DNA of 64,000 nucleotides from Lanius collurio. Taxonomy: Eukaryota > Chordata > Aves > Passeriformes > Laniidae. Location: assembly GCA_020086605.1 (NCBI GenBank), contig JACBWW010000069.1, positions 2,069,500 to 2,133,499 on the forward strand. The letters run 5' to 3'. A model generated the notes under the pieces. The model was not told the DNA's origin and searched no databases. It was given only the letters and a program-made list of their open reading frames with translations. Each line of letters begins with the position of its first letter. Within the stretch, counting starts at the first letter, position 1. A program made the translations under genes and the position numbers. Shown here piece by piece: positions 35,601 through 47,215 of this stretch.

Positions 35601-37510
35601 CTTTGAATACACAGCCAAGACAGGTGGATCAGGCTCTAGGTGTCCACAACTGCTCTTCCATCACCTCCCATGTTATTTTTCCAGATATGGAGAGCTCAGC
35701 TACTCCTGTGGCTGACATGTCTTGCCTTGCTGAGTCCTGGTTTTATTTTTGAGCTGTACTTGCTGGGTGCTTGAAGAAAGGAAAGGGGAAAAATGCTCAA
35801 AGTTTTATTGTGAGTGAGACAAGCTTAATTCCACTTAAAACCATTTCCAAGACAGAATTGAAATTCAATCACAACATAAGGCAAAATTACTGCAGTCATT
35901 AGATTTGCTGTTGTTTGGTCTACCTGCACACTCAGCCCAGCAGCTTTGCAAGCAATCAAGTGTTGCCTTATTTTAAATAAAACCCAGGATCATTCTCTGT
36001 CTTTATTTCCACTGAGTTTGGTCATTTTCTGCTCTGACTGTGCCTTTTGAAATGCTGAATTTGTGGAAACGGCCAGTGTTGAACTCAACCTGTTGCCTAT
36101 CTCCATGCTGTAGACTAAGAGAAAAAAGGGAAGGAGAATAAAACTCCAGCTTAGGAGGATTTGGAGTTTTTAAATAAAAGGAAGTAATGAAACTTTCAGT
36201 ATTTTCATCTGGAACAAGTGCAGAGGTAGCTATAAAAAAAGGCAATGTTAATTTTTCAGCTCTCTCTGCTTTGCAGGCAGAGAGTGTTCCTTGTCAGGCT
36301 GATTTCTTTGGTGCATCAAGGTCTGTTCCCTGGGTTGAGACTTTTTTTCGGGCTCTCCTAAGCCAGACTTTTTTTGGGGCTCTCCTAAGCCAGGCTGGAC
36401 TGAGAAACTGCCTGGATTTATGGTGTTGTATTACACCAACATCCCTTTGAATTCTATTTTTGTGGTGGATTTCAGTACCTCATACCCCTGGCTAGTGAGG
36501 CAAACCCATGAAGAACAGGAGTTATGACCTGGAAGGGGGAATGTTGCACAAGGCACAGCTTTTCCCTTCATAATTATTTATGACCAGCTGTGGGGTGCGA
36601 GTAGTACACTTAAAAGGAAATGGTTTGTGCTTTTATTAAGGCTCTTCACTTACAGCTATTCTGATCTAACTCTTGCATTACCCACTGCTTTTTCCTTACA
36701 CTGCTGTGGCTTTATGGTCTGCTGGTGCACAGACATGCATCTTCTTCATTACTTAAAAAACCTGATTGCTTTACAGGAATATTTCTGCAGATACAAAATG
36801 AATGTTGTTTCCATTTGTTTTTATATTCCTATCTATAAAATACAAAAGCATTGCTGGTATTAATTTAATATGGAGAGCCTCTTAAAATGGCCCAAGCATC
36901 ATCTGTTTTATTAGTGTCTGCTTGATAAAGCTTCCACATCCTACAGTTAGTTTGCTTCTGAGGATAAGACTTCACAATATGCACTGAGATTTTGATAAAA
37001 TCTCATCAAAGCCTGCTAAAAGATCTTTATCTATTTTGATTGGCTTGATTACATTGATTAATGAAACACTGGAGGATTTCATGTGATGGGATTAAATAAA
37101 GCAATTAGTTTTAATAATTTTTCTAAAAAATAGAATTAGGTGGGAACAAAAGGGAAAAAAGAGAGCAATGTTCTGCGTTCTGTGTTCATGATAAGTAGTA
37201 ATTCTTTGCTTTACCCCTTGGAACTGTGGCATTTCACAGACCTCAGATGCGGGAATGCTCAGGAGGAAATACAAGTGAAGAGGTTAATACTGGAGTGAAT
37301 CCTAGCTGACCAGTGTTTTGCAGGCTGGCTCTTGTGCCAGTGTTGAGAAGGAGGTGTTGGCACCCTGAAGCAGTTGTTTTCCTGCATTGGCCTCCTCCTT
37401 GTTCATTTCTGTTTTTTACAGGAGAAAGGGAGTTCTGGATGAGAAGAAAACATGCATAATTTTAGTGGGTTAAAAATATTCGGGAACTTGCAGCAAAAAT
37501 CTGGGGTTCT
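32645..37510. other. Non-coding sequence, no gene seen
   Basis: Nearly 5 kb of mostly unique DNA. It includes a perfect-but-one 27-bp tandem duplication at 36338-36391 and an A12 run near 34425. The AT-rich block 36880-37085, with TTTTGATAAAATCTCATCAA, GATTGGCTTGATTACATTG and similar sites, resembles conserved non-coding DNA. Confidence 0.5.
36338..36391. repeat. 27-bp tandem duplication
   Basis: Two adjacent copies of a unit starting AGACTTTTTTT and ending GGCTCTCCTAAGCC differ by one base (C/G at position 12). This suggests a recent slippage or unequal exchange. Confidence 0.95.
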
Positions 37511-37511
37511 G

Positions 37512-37832
37512 TGTAGAGGACCTACAGAGGAGCTGGAGAGGGACTTTGGGCAATGGCATGGAGTGACAGGACAAAGAGGAATGGCTTCAAACTGACAAAG
37601 GGCAGGGTTAGATGGGATATTGTGGGATGTTAGGAAGAAATTCTTGGCTGTGAGGGTGCTGAGGCCCTGGCACAGGGTGCCCAGAGACACTGTGTATACC
37701 CCATCCCTGGAAGTGTCCAAGGCCAGGTTGGACGGGGCTTGGAGCAACCTGGGATAGTGGAAGGTGTCCCTGCCCACAGCAGGGGCGTTGGAGTGGGACA
37801 ATCCTAAAGGTGCATTCTGTGATTCCATGAGT
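37512..37832 (+). mobile_element. CR1 LINE 3' portion
   Basis: The run GAGCTGGAGAGGGACTTTGG, TGTTAGGAAGAAATTCTTGG, GAGGCCCTGGCACAGGGTGC, GGAGCAACCTGGGATAGTGG and a GATTCCATGA end is a well-preserved songbird-like CR1 3' end in plus orientation. Confidence 0.95.
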
Positions 37833-38105
37833 GGATGGTAACTCCTCAGCCATGTTAATGTTTGCATAGACACACTCTGTTGTCAAGACAATGTGAAACA
37901 TTTCAGCCCCAAGCTGCCCATGACAGCCAGCCCCTAGCTCCCAGTGCAAGGAACGGGGAGAGGAAGTGACTATTTAGAAAATATCTTTATAATGTCCTGT
38001 CTGAGGACAGTGCCCAACTCCTCTGCATCCACTGTGCTGGAGGTTGAGAGCTGAACTCCTTCTCATTGCCTGGAACTTAAATGTTGTTGAAGGTGTTCAG
38101 GGGAT

Positions 38106-38700
38106 AGAATCACACAATGGTTTAGGTTAGAAAAGCCCTTTAAGATCTCCAAGGCCAACCATTCCCTCAGCTCTGCCAAGGCCACCACTAATCCACGTCC
38201 ACAAGTGCCACGTGCATACCTCTTTTGTAAATCCCCCTAGGGATGGTGACTCCACCACTGTCCTGGGCAGCCTGTTCCAATGATTGACAACCATTCTGTT
38301 GAAGAGATTTTACTTAATATCCAATCTAAACCTCCCCTGGCACAACCTGAGGTGATCTCCTCTCTTCCTGTCCCTTGTTCCCTGGGAGCAGAGCCTGACC
38401 CCCACCTGGCTGCACCCTTCTGTCAGGGAGTTGTAGAGAGTGAAAAAGTTCCCCCTGAGCCTCCTTTGCTCCAGGCTGAGCCCCTTTCCCAGCTCCCTCA
38501 GCCCCTCCTGGGGCTCCAGACCCTTCCCAGCTCCGTTCCCTTCTCTGGACACATTCCAGCCCCTCAATGTCCTTCTTGTGAGTGGCCCAGAACTGCCCAG
38601 AGGGTTGGAGATGCCTCAGCAGTGCCCAGCACAGGGGACAATCCCTGCCCTGGTCCTTCTGGCCACCCGTTGCTGACACAAGCCAGGACAACCCCAAGCA
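38106..38700 (-). mobile_element. CR1 LINE, about 0.6 kb
   Basis: Reverse-complement CR1: it begins AGAATCACACAATGGTTTAG (3' tail side) and continues through CACTGTCCTGGGCAGCCTGT, TTCCCTGGGAGCAGAGCCTG and CAGCTCCCTCAGCCCCTCCT to CAGCCCCTCAATGTCCTTC and beyond. The 164-residue plus-strand frame in it is incidental. Confidence 0.95.
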
Positions 38701-41700
38701 TTAGCACAGGAGGTGTAACCAGGGCTCCCCCTCTTTTGTTCCCCGTTTCCCTGGCTGTACAGCAGCTGGGCTGACGTTCACCAGATGTTCATGGGTTCAG
38801 AGGTGCCAGACTGCCTTTTGTGATCCATCCCAGAGATCTTGTGGCGCAGTGGCAACACAAATGCAGAGTATCATGGCTGGAGTTTGAGGTCTTGCTGGTG
38901 TTTCCCACACCTAGGATATCAATCCTAATTGCCATTTATTTTTCTTCTCATCTAGCTGTATCTCTATATCTTGTTTACTGTCACTCTGCACTAAGCTGTT
39001 ACTTCAAAGCATTTGCCTTGAATAATCACAATCAGTAAACTGCATAACAGCTTTGTTAAATACACTGCCTCTTCCCTCATAGTGTCATTCCTGGGAAGAA
39101 AAGACAAGCAGAAGCTGTGTATGTTGAATCCAGATCTGATTGCAGAGATAGCAGGGAGCTGAAGTGTGTCAACTAAGGGTTTAGGGAAGTTTGGGGCTAC
39201 ATTTTTTGTATTTGGGATGGCCTTTGCTCAGAAGCATGTCCCAAGTGAATCAGTGCCTGAATTCTGGAACAAAGAGACATAAACTCCCCACAATCCTTAA
39301 ATAGGAGGGCAAAAATGATGTAGAATTTATTTTCATAAGCAAAAGTTTTCTTAGCATGTGAAAAATTTGTTCTATGCTGCAAAACCCTCCACTTGCAGAC
39401 TGCTAGATGTGGCTGAGAACAGACTCTGTAAGTGTCATCCCTTTAGGGCGGTCAACAAAGAAAAATATTCATCCCCTGAGGCTCTGTCATGGAGCAGATA
39501 CATTAACTAGCAAAAATAAATCATATGCTTTCTAATAAAATATTCAATTGCTTGTTTGTTCTAACAAATACAAGAAATGGAGATTTAATCAAGGAAAACA
39601 AGACTTTACATCAGACCACAAGGTATTCCTGGCTAGAAGTCTGCCAATATGCTTGAATAATTCTGGTAATAGTAAAACTGAGCCATCCAAGGAGGGCAGC
39701 TCTTATGCTGATTTAGAGTCACAGCATTTTGGGAGACAAAGAAATAGCCAAATTAGCTCCTCAAAATTATAATTTATTACAGTTTTTCTAATGTCTCATC
39801 TTAGAGTCCAATAGAGACATGTTTCAGGTTTCTGCTCTGTTTATTTGTTTGGAAAAGCAGAGATGGTAATAAATTGGTAAATAATCAAAGTAAAGAGGAG
39901 ATTCAACCTGGCTGGGAGCTCTCCTGATGATTGCTGTCTAGGAGAGCAATTTCCCTCCTTCCATATATCAGTGCTTCACATTTTCCTCATCACATAGAAT
40001 TCCTTTCATCCAGCCAGACTAACACGGACTCTCAGACTGATAATTGGCACACACAGATATGAACTCCCTCTGTCTTTTCCCCCCAAGCCCCAATCCCCAC
40101 GCCTTCCCCCTGCCAAACCCTGCATTGTTCCAACCCCTTGCTCAAACAGACTGGAAAACTCCACCAAAGTTTTCATGAATAACATTGCAGTTTTTGGAAC
40201 CAATCCAGAGCCAGTTTGAAGATAATAGGAACACTGAGTACTAAATAACACACTGACAGAAGACATGACACCATGCTGGCAGAAGACATGTGTGCATGAC
40301 TTTTATAGTAACCAGGGCACTCATGGCTTGGGAGTCAGAGAACAGCAAAGGAAACTATTGGAAAAAAAGGCCAGTTTTTGATATCTCATGGCTTTAGCTG
40401 GAGAAGATTGTGTGTGATACAGGAGAGAGTTGGTGCCCTTTACAAAAAGCCTCTGTGCAGAAGCTGGAGCTGTGTTTCCTGATGACTTGATATTCAGAAG
40501 TAATGTGGAGATTCCTGGTATAGATATTGGATAGGAAATTCTGCTAAAAGACTCAACTCTGAAAATTAACAATGATGAATGGTGGATAAAGGCAGTTGAA
40601 AGGTTTCAGAGTTATCACATGACAGAAAGAAAACCTGACCATCTCCATCTCTTTAGGTTATTTAGAATGTCTTATTTTCCCTTATTTGCTAGTCTTTAAT
40701 CTATAGTCCACGCTCTTCTGCGTGTCCCACTTCATATCCAGAGAGTATCCAAGCCATCTTCCAATGTGTTCGCCCATCTGGAATGTCAAGTTAAATTAGT
40801 TGCCCTGGAGGGGATAAAAAATAAAAAGACTTATCTGTAGTGTTTTCTGGAAACTGTATCTCAACTCAGAAACACTCAGGAGGAAAATAGGACTTTAGAG
40901 CTAGCCCTTCCCAAAGCTGATGTGTTTTAGGTACTTTCATACTGCACTCAGACTGAGTTCAGCTGGAGGCAGGGGCAAGTCAGAGGTGGTGTCAGAGGTG
41001 GTGTCCTTGGTGTGCCTGGTCAGTGATTACTCAGTGTTATGTCTTTGTAGGTAGGAGTTAAACAAGGGGGGGAAAAAGGAAAAATATCTGAAAGTTGTGG
41101 ACTGTCAGTTCTCCTCCTGTAGGAAAAATCCTAGGACTGTGGCAGAAGTGAAGCTGGGCATTGCACAAACACTCAGATGGGTCTGGAAGGCTTTTTGAGT
41201 TGCTAGGTCCAGACTAACCCAAGGGAAGGGCCCTGTTTTTAAACATGCCCAACTCCCAGACTCTGCATGCTCCTCAAGGAGGTGTGCTTTGTGATGTCCA
41301 CCAGCTCATGGTGCCTACTGGGTTGTGAAGAAGGATCGTGTCCCACTGGGTGTCCCTTTGCTGACGCTGTGGTGGTGAGGGGGCTGAGGAGGGAGAACAC
41401 CATGGCGTGGAGCTGCTTTATCTCTTATTGCTTGTACAGGATTAAGTACTTTCAGTTCAACAGGAGATTATTTCTGTTTGAAGCCTTAACCATACACTGT
41501 AACGCTTAGATATAAAAAGGGCACGGAAGGCAAAGCATGGAGGAATTAAATTATATATTATATATGCATGCAACAGAACGAACCTTACGTCAGCCCCACG
41601 TTAGCTGTGAATATCTGTTCCACTTCATGAGAGCCCTTTCCTCTATTTATCACTATTTTCTAGGGGTATCAGAGGGTGTTTGTGCACACTGTCTGGAAGA

Positions 41701-42876
41701 GGACTGAATTCTCAGGAAAAACCCCCAGCCAGGACCAAAGGCCTGATGACAGTCGAGAAACGTCTCTATTCACAGGCACTCTTTACAGGTGATTGCTTAT
41801 GTATTAGAGATGTAAATGAGGGTTTTGTTTCAAATGAGGTAAATCTAAGATTACACTCCCATCGAAGAGTAAATGTTCCCTTTACCTTTCATGTGTAGTA
41901 GCTTGAAAGAGCCTACAAAACAATAAATTGCATTACAGAAGCTCCCACTGACACAACCATATGTTAGCAGTCTCTGTTTTGAAGGGTTACAGCTTGGTTG
42001 TAAGAATTTGCTGTGAGCTGAAATTTGGCAGTCTTTTCTGGGTAGTTAGATTTTAAAATGGCGCTACAAATGCATCCCAGTTCCTCAGGAGCTATCCCAA
42101 AAAGGGCAGAGTAGGAAAGAGCAAAGCAGGTTGAATTTGAGTTTGGCACTTATACAACTGAAAGCTGCCACTAATGTGGTGAAATGAAAATGTGTGTGGT
42201 GGCAGCACCCAGTCTGAGTTCCTCTGAGTTCCTCATGTTAAAAAATGAGCTGTAAACCACAATGAGGGGAGGAGCTGCCTTCTGGCACTGCAGCCTCAGC
42301 AGGTTGCAGCTCCTGAGGCTGTGGGAAGACAATGACCTGTGGTATTCAGGAACATGGTCAGTTTGCAATGAGTGAAAAGGGGATGTGAAGAGAGAAAGGC
42401 TCAAAGTTGAAGAGCAGACAGAAGTTGGTTTTTGTTGGGATTTTTTTTCCATGAGTCCTGAGTCATGCTGCCTTCATATTCTCAGTTCTTGGCTGTGAGG
42501 AAAATGGACAAACTTCCCTTCAGGAGCAGGTCCTGTGGCTGCCCAGCTGTGCTGGGTGTCCACGGGTGATGGGGTAGAAGTTTGTAATAAAACTGCTTAA
42601 AAAGAGAGAGGGGAGAGGAACGTCAACATCTGTCTTCACTGCTTTTATATTCATTATAGTTTAGTGCCTTTTCAGGTGACTGGGCTGTTGCTGATTTGAG
42701 GTGAGGGGAGCTCAGCCCCTTCCTAAAACACATTGGGCTCCATGGGACAGAATGAATATTCACATCTGCACAGTGGGAATCTGTGCCTTCTTTTAGTCCA
42801 ATTGGATGTACTTATCAAATCATGGAAAATGGGGCTTGAAGGGAGGTCAGGGTGTGCCTGCTCCACCCTGCTTACT
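38701..42876. other. Non-coding sequence, no gene seen
   Basis: About 4 kb of mostly AT-rich unique DNA with a short tandem GTCAGAGGTGGT pair near 40980-41003. No credible coding frame or clear repeat. Confidence 0.55.
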
Positions 42877-43149
42877 GATCATAGAACCCTAGAAGGTTTT
42901 AGTAGGAAGGGACATTACAGACCATCTAATTCCGAGTCCCCTGTTATGGGATGGACGCTTTCCCCCATCCCAGGTTGCTCCAAGCCCTGCCCAACCTGGC
43001 CTGGAACACTTCCAGGGATGGGTCAACCACAGCTTCTCTGGCAACCTGTGCCAGGGCCTCCCCACCCTCACAGGGAAGAATTCCTTCCCAATATCCCATC
43101 TGAACCCACTCTGTCAGTTTAAAGCCATTCCTCCTTGTCCTACCAATCA
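42877..43149 (-). mobile_element. CR1 LINE 3' portion
   Basis: In reverse orientation: ATCATAGAACCCTAGAAGG, then CCCAGGTTGCTCCAAGCCCT, CCAGGGATGGGTCAACCACA, GCAACCTGTGCCAGGGCCTC and AATTCCTTCCCAATATCCCA, with a CATTCCTCCTTGTCCTACCA end. Confidence 0.95.
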
Positions 43150-43976
43150 GTTTTGAACTTAATCGGTGGTCTGGCAGGTATGGGTGAATGTCTGGCAGGA
43201 AGGTTTTTCTTTTGACAACATTCTGGAGATGTCATTTATCTTTGTCTTGTTCCGGAAAATCTGATTACTTGGTGCCATTTGGATATTCCTAGCTGAAAGA
43301 TTTAAAAAAACCTCACAAATCTTCAGTCATGTGACCAAAGCAGCAAATTTTCTTCACACAGCGTCCCAATAGACCACTTTGAATAAGGAACTGGAGAAAG
43401 ACGTCTGTAAAATGTGTTTTAGGCCCTGGATAGGCTGACTTATCCCATGGATGTGCTCCTTCCTGGCTGCTGACTTCTCAGAGGATGCAGAGAGACTCTT
43501 GTGTGTCAGGGTTGGAAGACTAAAACTGTTGGATGGGTCAAAGCTTGAACAAATCTCCCGAATCCATCCGGGAAGGCTGTACAGAGACACGAGCTGAATC
43601 TTTTGTGGCTGCCTTTACTACAAACCCTGCTCTTCTCTGCTGAGCAGTCTCCTGAGTTGCTTTACAGGGACGATCTAATGTGTTGTATGAAAAGTAAAGA
43701 AATTAAATAGCAAGTGTTCCACTTGACCAAAAGGTCAAAGTCTCGGCGATTAAAACGCTCTGTTATTTTAAGATCAGGGAATGTCACATAACCATTATAT
43801 ATAAATGGCAAAGCTTCTGTGTGTGCTGACTGCTGAAGAGCCTTGCTCACTCTGCCCTTGGGGGTGGCAGATGAATCCTCTATCCTGAAGCAGTTCCCAC
43901 ATCCTACAAATAGTTCTGCATGGATGGCAGGCGAAGCAACCCATACAGTCTGAGAGATTCAATACACTTTGTACAA
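43150..43976. other. Non-coding sequence
   Basis: No gene or recognised repeat. Confidence 0.5.
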
Positions 43977-44064
43977 TCAGAGGATGGTTTGGGCTTGAAG
44001 GCACCTCAAAGACCATCCAATTCCAACCCCCTGCCCTGGGCAGGGACACCAGCCACAGCTTCCC
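43977..44064 (-). mobile_element. CR1 LINE 3' end fragment
   Basis: AATCAGAGGATGGTTTGGGC followed by AAAGACCATCCAATTCCAAC and CCCTGGGCAGGGACACCAGC is a reverse-strand CR1 3' terminus. Confidence 0.88.
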
Positions 44065-44265
44065 CTTTCCAGCTCTATGTGTGCAATGCTGTAATTCTTG
44101 CACTGCTCTTCCTTGAGCATTCTGGTGATGTTTTCTCTTCTTATTCCCTCTTAGTTAAAAATATCAAAGTTGACATAAAATATATGGACTTCATAATGCA
44201 AATTTTTTGTTCTGGAAATGTCCCACTCCTTGCAAGGGGGTGACCAGTGGATGGGGCCATGCAAC

Positions 44266-44698
44266 TGTAGTGGTTTAGGAATGGTACTCCCTAATTCTGT
44301 GCCTCCACCCGCTAAACCACGCCACACTCTCTCCTGCTCCATCTCTCCACTGCAGCAGGATGGGGAGGAGAATTTGAGACAGAAAAACAAAGATCACGGG
44401 TTGAGGCAAGAGCAATTTACTGGAAGCAGCAATGAGATAAGAAAACAAACAGTAACAACAACAATAATAATGAGAGTGGGTACAAGAAAAGACATAATTC
44501 ACATGGGAACTCCTCTGATAATAAACAGTACTGGACAGTTTCCTCTGCCACGAGAGAGAACCTGTTCTCTTTGGATGAGAGTCTCTCCCCTGGCCCTGTC
44601 AATGACATGAGTTGGAATAAAATAACCTCTGCGTTCTGGCCATGCCCTTCTGTCTACTGCCAAAAATTAACCCTGTCCTGCCCAGAACCAGGACAACA
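44266..44698 (-). mobile_element. Solo LTR of an avian ERVL-type endogenous retrovirus
   Basis: A 433-bp segment has TG...CA ends in reverse orientation. On the minus strand it begins TGTTGTCCTGGTTCTGGGCA and GGGTTAATTTTTGGCAG, the pattern I know from avian ERVL LTR starts. It ends with TGCCTCAACCCGTGATCTTT, then a GGAGAGATGG-type block and CTAAACCACTACA, the pattern of ERVL LTR ends. Flanking 5-bp sequences are GCAAC and GCAAA, a target-site duplication with one mismatch. No internal viral genes flank it, so it is a solo LTR left by recombination, non-coding and old. Confidence 0.8.
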
Positions 44699-44703
44699 GC
44701 AAA

Positions 44704-45640
44704 CCAAAGATAGGTTTTACCTTGATTTTGACTGGACTTTGCAGATCTTCTGAGAAGGGACTGAAACATCTCTGACCTACACAGTGCTGGGATACAACTG
44801 TGAGACATAAATAAATGCTCACAGAAAGCTGGGATGATATACTTAGCTTTTGCTTCTATCTTTCCACATCAGGGAAATAATAGGATGGGGTGTCAGTGGA
44901 TAAATGAAATATTTATTTTATTTGACAGTTTGCAAATATTGTTATACAAGTGGATTGTGCTGCTTTGGACTTTAGGTGGTGTTAGATTTGGCTTTAAATG
45001 ATGAAGTCCAGGACACTGATGGATGAGAATGAGAAAGGGTCAGGAAGGTCATTTACAGTTAAAATAAATACCTTGAAGTTCAGATAATTCATAATCCTTG
45101 CCCTCAAATCCTGCCTGTTATAGAAATGTATTTAACAATAATACTGACCTGAAATAAACTCTTTGAATTAACTGCTTTTTTCAAGTGTGTCAGACAGAGC
45201 TGGAAATTCAGGGAGGATGAGGTCTGAGGTCCCAACAAAACAGTCTCTCTCTGCTGGCATCCCCTACCACACCCTGGGATGTCTTCTTTTAATGATAAAA
45301 TGCTTCTTTTTCAATTCTACATGCATTTCTTCTCCAATGGATTCTTGAAATTGAACTTAATCTTCTGCTGTGAAGAAGATATCAGAAGGGTCAAAGGAAA
45401 CAAGAGAAAAATTATATTTTCACATGCATTTTTTTTTATATGAATAAACACTTACAAAGCTCTGTAGCCTTCCAGAATAGAGCAGTGGGGAGATGCTGAA
45501 CTCTCCTCCTTTCTCTCTCCATTTCCATCCCAGCTTTATTTTCCCTTCTGCTTAGGAGGAAGAGATGCAAAAAGAGCAATTTGTCCTTTGCATGCTGTTT
45601 CGAGAGTTGAGGGAGTGTCTTGACTCACTCACAAAATGAT
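44704..45640. other. AT-rich non-coding sequence
   Basis: No gene or recognised repeat. Confidence 0.5.
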
Positions 45641-45642
45641 GA

Positions 45643-45750
45643 ATTATAGATTCATTGAGCAATAGGGCTGGAAGATACCTCCGAGACCTCCAGTGCTGGA
45701 AATTGCACCGTCTCACCAGATAATCTGTTCCAGCGTGTCACCATCCATCT
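45643..45750 (-). mobile_element. Old CR1 LINE fragment (tentative)
   Basis: TATAGATTCATTGAGCAAT followed by GGGCTGGAAGATACCTCCGA and a later TCTGTTCCAGCGTGTCACCA resembles a diverged reverse-strand CR1 3' end. Confidence 0.5.
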
Positions 45751-46024
45751 GTTAAGCAGAGGATCACAGCATCAGCTTTTGCCTTGGGCCTTCAGTCCTG
45801 GGCAGGCCAGGGCTGCTCTCTGAACAGGAGATTGGTGAACCTGTTTTGCTCCTTGCACACGAATTATTTGTGTTTTGGCACTTGCGAGGGGCAGAGGCCC
45901 CTGGCCAGACCCCTGGTATTCACAGCCAACACAAACAGAGCACAGAAAGTGTATTAGAGAGCCCTCTTCTTCCTCCTCCTCCTCTTCCTCATGATGGTGT
46001 TCAGGAGATGTGGGTGGGATGTTT

Positions 46025-46190
46025 CAGTATGGAGAGGAGCAGCTGAGGGAGCTGGAAAGGGGCTCAGCCTGGAGCAAAGGAGGCTCAGGGGGAACCTTGT
46101 GGCTCTGCACAAGTCCCTGACAGGAGGGGGCTCAGGGGGGGTCGGGCTCTGCTCCCAGGAAACAGGGGACACAATGAGAAGAAACCTCAT
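46025..46190 (+). mobile_element. CR1 LINE, left part of a split copy
   Basis: GAGGGAGCTGGAAAGGGGCT, CAGCCTGGAGCAAAGGAGGC, CTGCACAAGTCCCTGACAGG and GGGCTCTGCTCCCAGGAAAC match the same stretch of the intact CR1 copy at 55795-56341. The match stops near GAAACCTCAT at 46190 and resumes at 46972. Confidence 0.9.
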
Positions 46191-46971
46191 AGGCAAACCT
46201 ATGGGAATGAACTGGACTCTTAGAGTCCCTGTTGTAATTTCATAAAGCATGGGGGGTACAGCAATTGTGAGCCAAGGTACCTCTGCTGGAGTCTGAAGCA
46301 GCAAAGTGATATGGTACTACGGCATTGTTAATGTATCTTTTCTCCATTTTTTTGGGCTCCAGAGTGCAGGACTCAGTTTACCATCACCTGGAGGGGTTGG
46401 GGGTGCATGGTCCCACCCTTTGACATGGATTGATACAGACCTCAGTAGAAGGGAACATAGAAAGGTGCATGTGAGCATGGCCTCTGTTCCTAGAGATGAG
46501 GATGTTTCTAGAGATAAAGATGCTTCCTAGAGATAAGTGAAGAGAACCTTGCTTCTAACAGCTCAGCCTTAAATTGGTACCCCATGAACTCAAAAATTGA
46601 AATCCTCAAAAGCAGCTGTGGGGAAAGCTGTGATTTGTGGGAAGGGACTCTTTACATGCATGCAGAGAACCACCTGAGTGGTGGACTTGATGTGAAGCTC
46701 CAGCCACAGGAGAGTCGTTCTTGTGGAAATGTTTCCAGAGCATAAGCAAGAGAGACTCAGAGACTCCACTCTCTCTATGTGAACTGAAAAAGACTATTAT
46801 AGAGGTGCTAAGCTGACTGAGAGACTTGAAAGTTGTTTTCCCTTTGCCAGTAAGAGAAGAGAGAAAAAGTGGGGGGAGAGAGTGGTGTTCTGAGGGTTTA
46901 GTCTGATTCTGACTTTTGTTTCTTTCTTTTAGGACTGTTAATAAACTTCTTTATAGTCTTTTAAGTTGAGT
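46191..46971 (+). mobile_element. LTR-like insertion inside CR1 (unclassified)
   Basis: A 0.78-kb segment separates two halves of one CR1 copy. Its right end has an R/U5-like structure: GTTTCTTTCTTTTAGGACTG, AATAAA at 46940-46945, and TTCTTTATAGTCTTTTAAG, which recalls passerine retroviral LTR ends. It contains a threefold CTAGAGATRARGATG-like repeat near 46478-46535. Clean TG/CA ends and a target duplication were not found (a possible AGGC on both sides), so the class is unsure. It carries no coding sequence. Confidence 0.5.
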
Positions 46972-47215
46972 AAGGCTATACCAGGGGAGTTTTAGATTGG
47001 ACATGAAGGAAAATATCTTCACCAGAATGGTGGTCCAGCCATGACACAGCTGCCCAGGGCAGTGGTGGAGTCCCCATCCCTGGAGGGATTTAGAAGCCAT
47101 GTGGAAGTGGCACTTGGAGACAGGGGTCAGTGGTGGCCCTGGCAGTGCTGGTTCAGCAGTTTGACCAAGTGACCTGGGAGATCTTTTCCAACCTAAATGA
47201 TTCCATGATTCCATT
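46972..47215 (+). mobile_element. CR1 LINE, right part of the split copy (3' end)
   Basis: AAGGCTATACCAGGGGAGTT aligns with the CR1 stretch AAGCTGTGCCAGTGGAGATT of the copy at 55.8-56.3 kb, and the similarity runs on through GGGCAGTGGTGGAGTCCCCA to TTTCCAACCTAAATGATTCC and the CR1 tail. Confidence 0.92.

Noticed and set aside
38280..38774. 164-codon frame
   Set aside because: Lies antisense in a CR1 LINE copy; not a gene.
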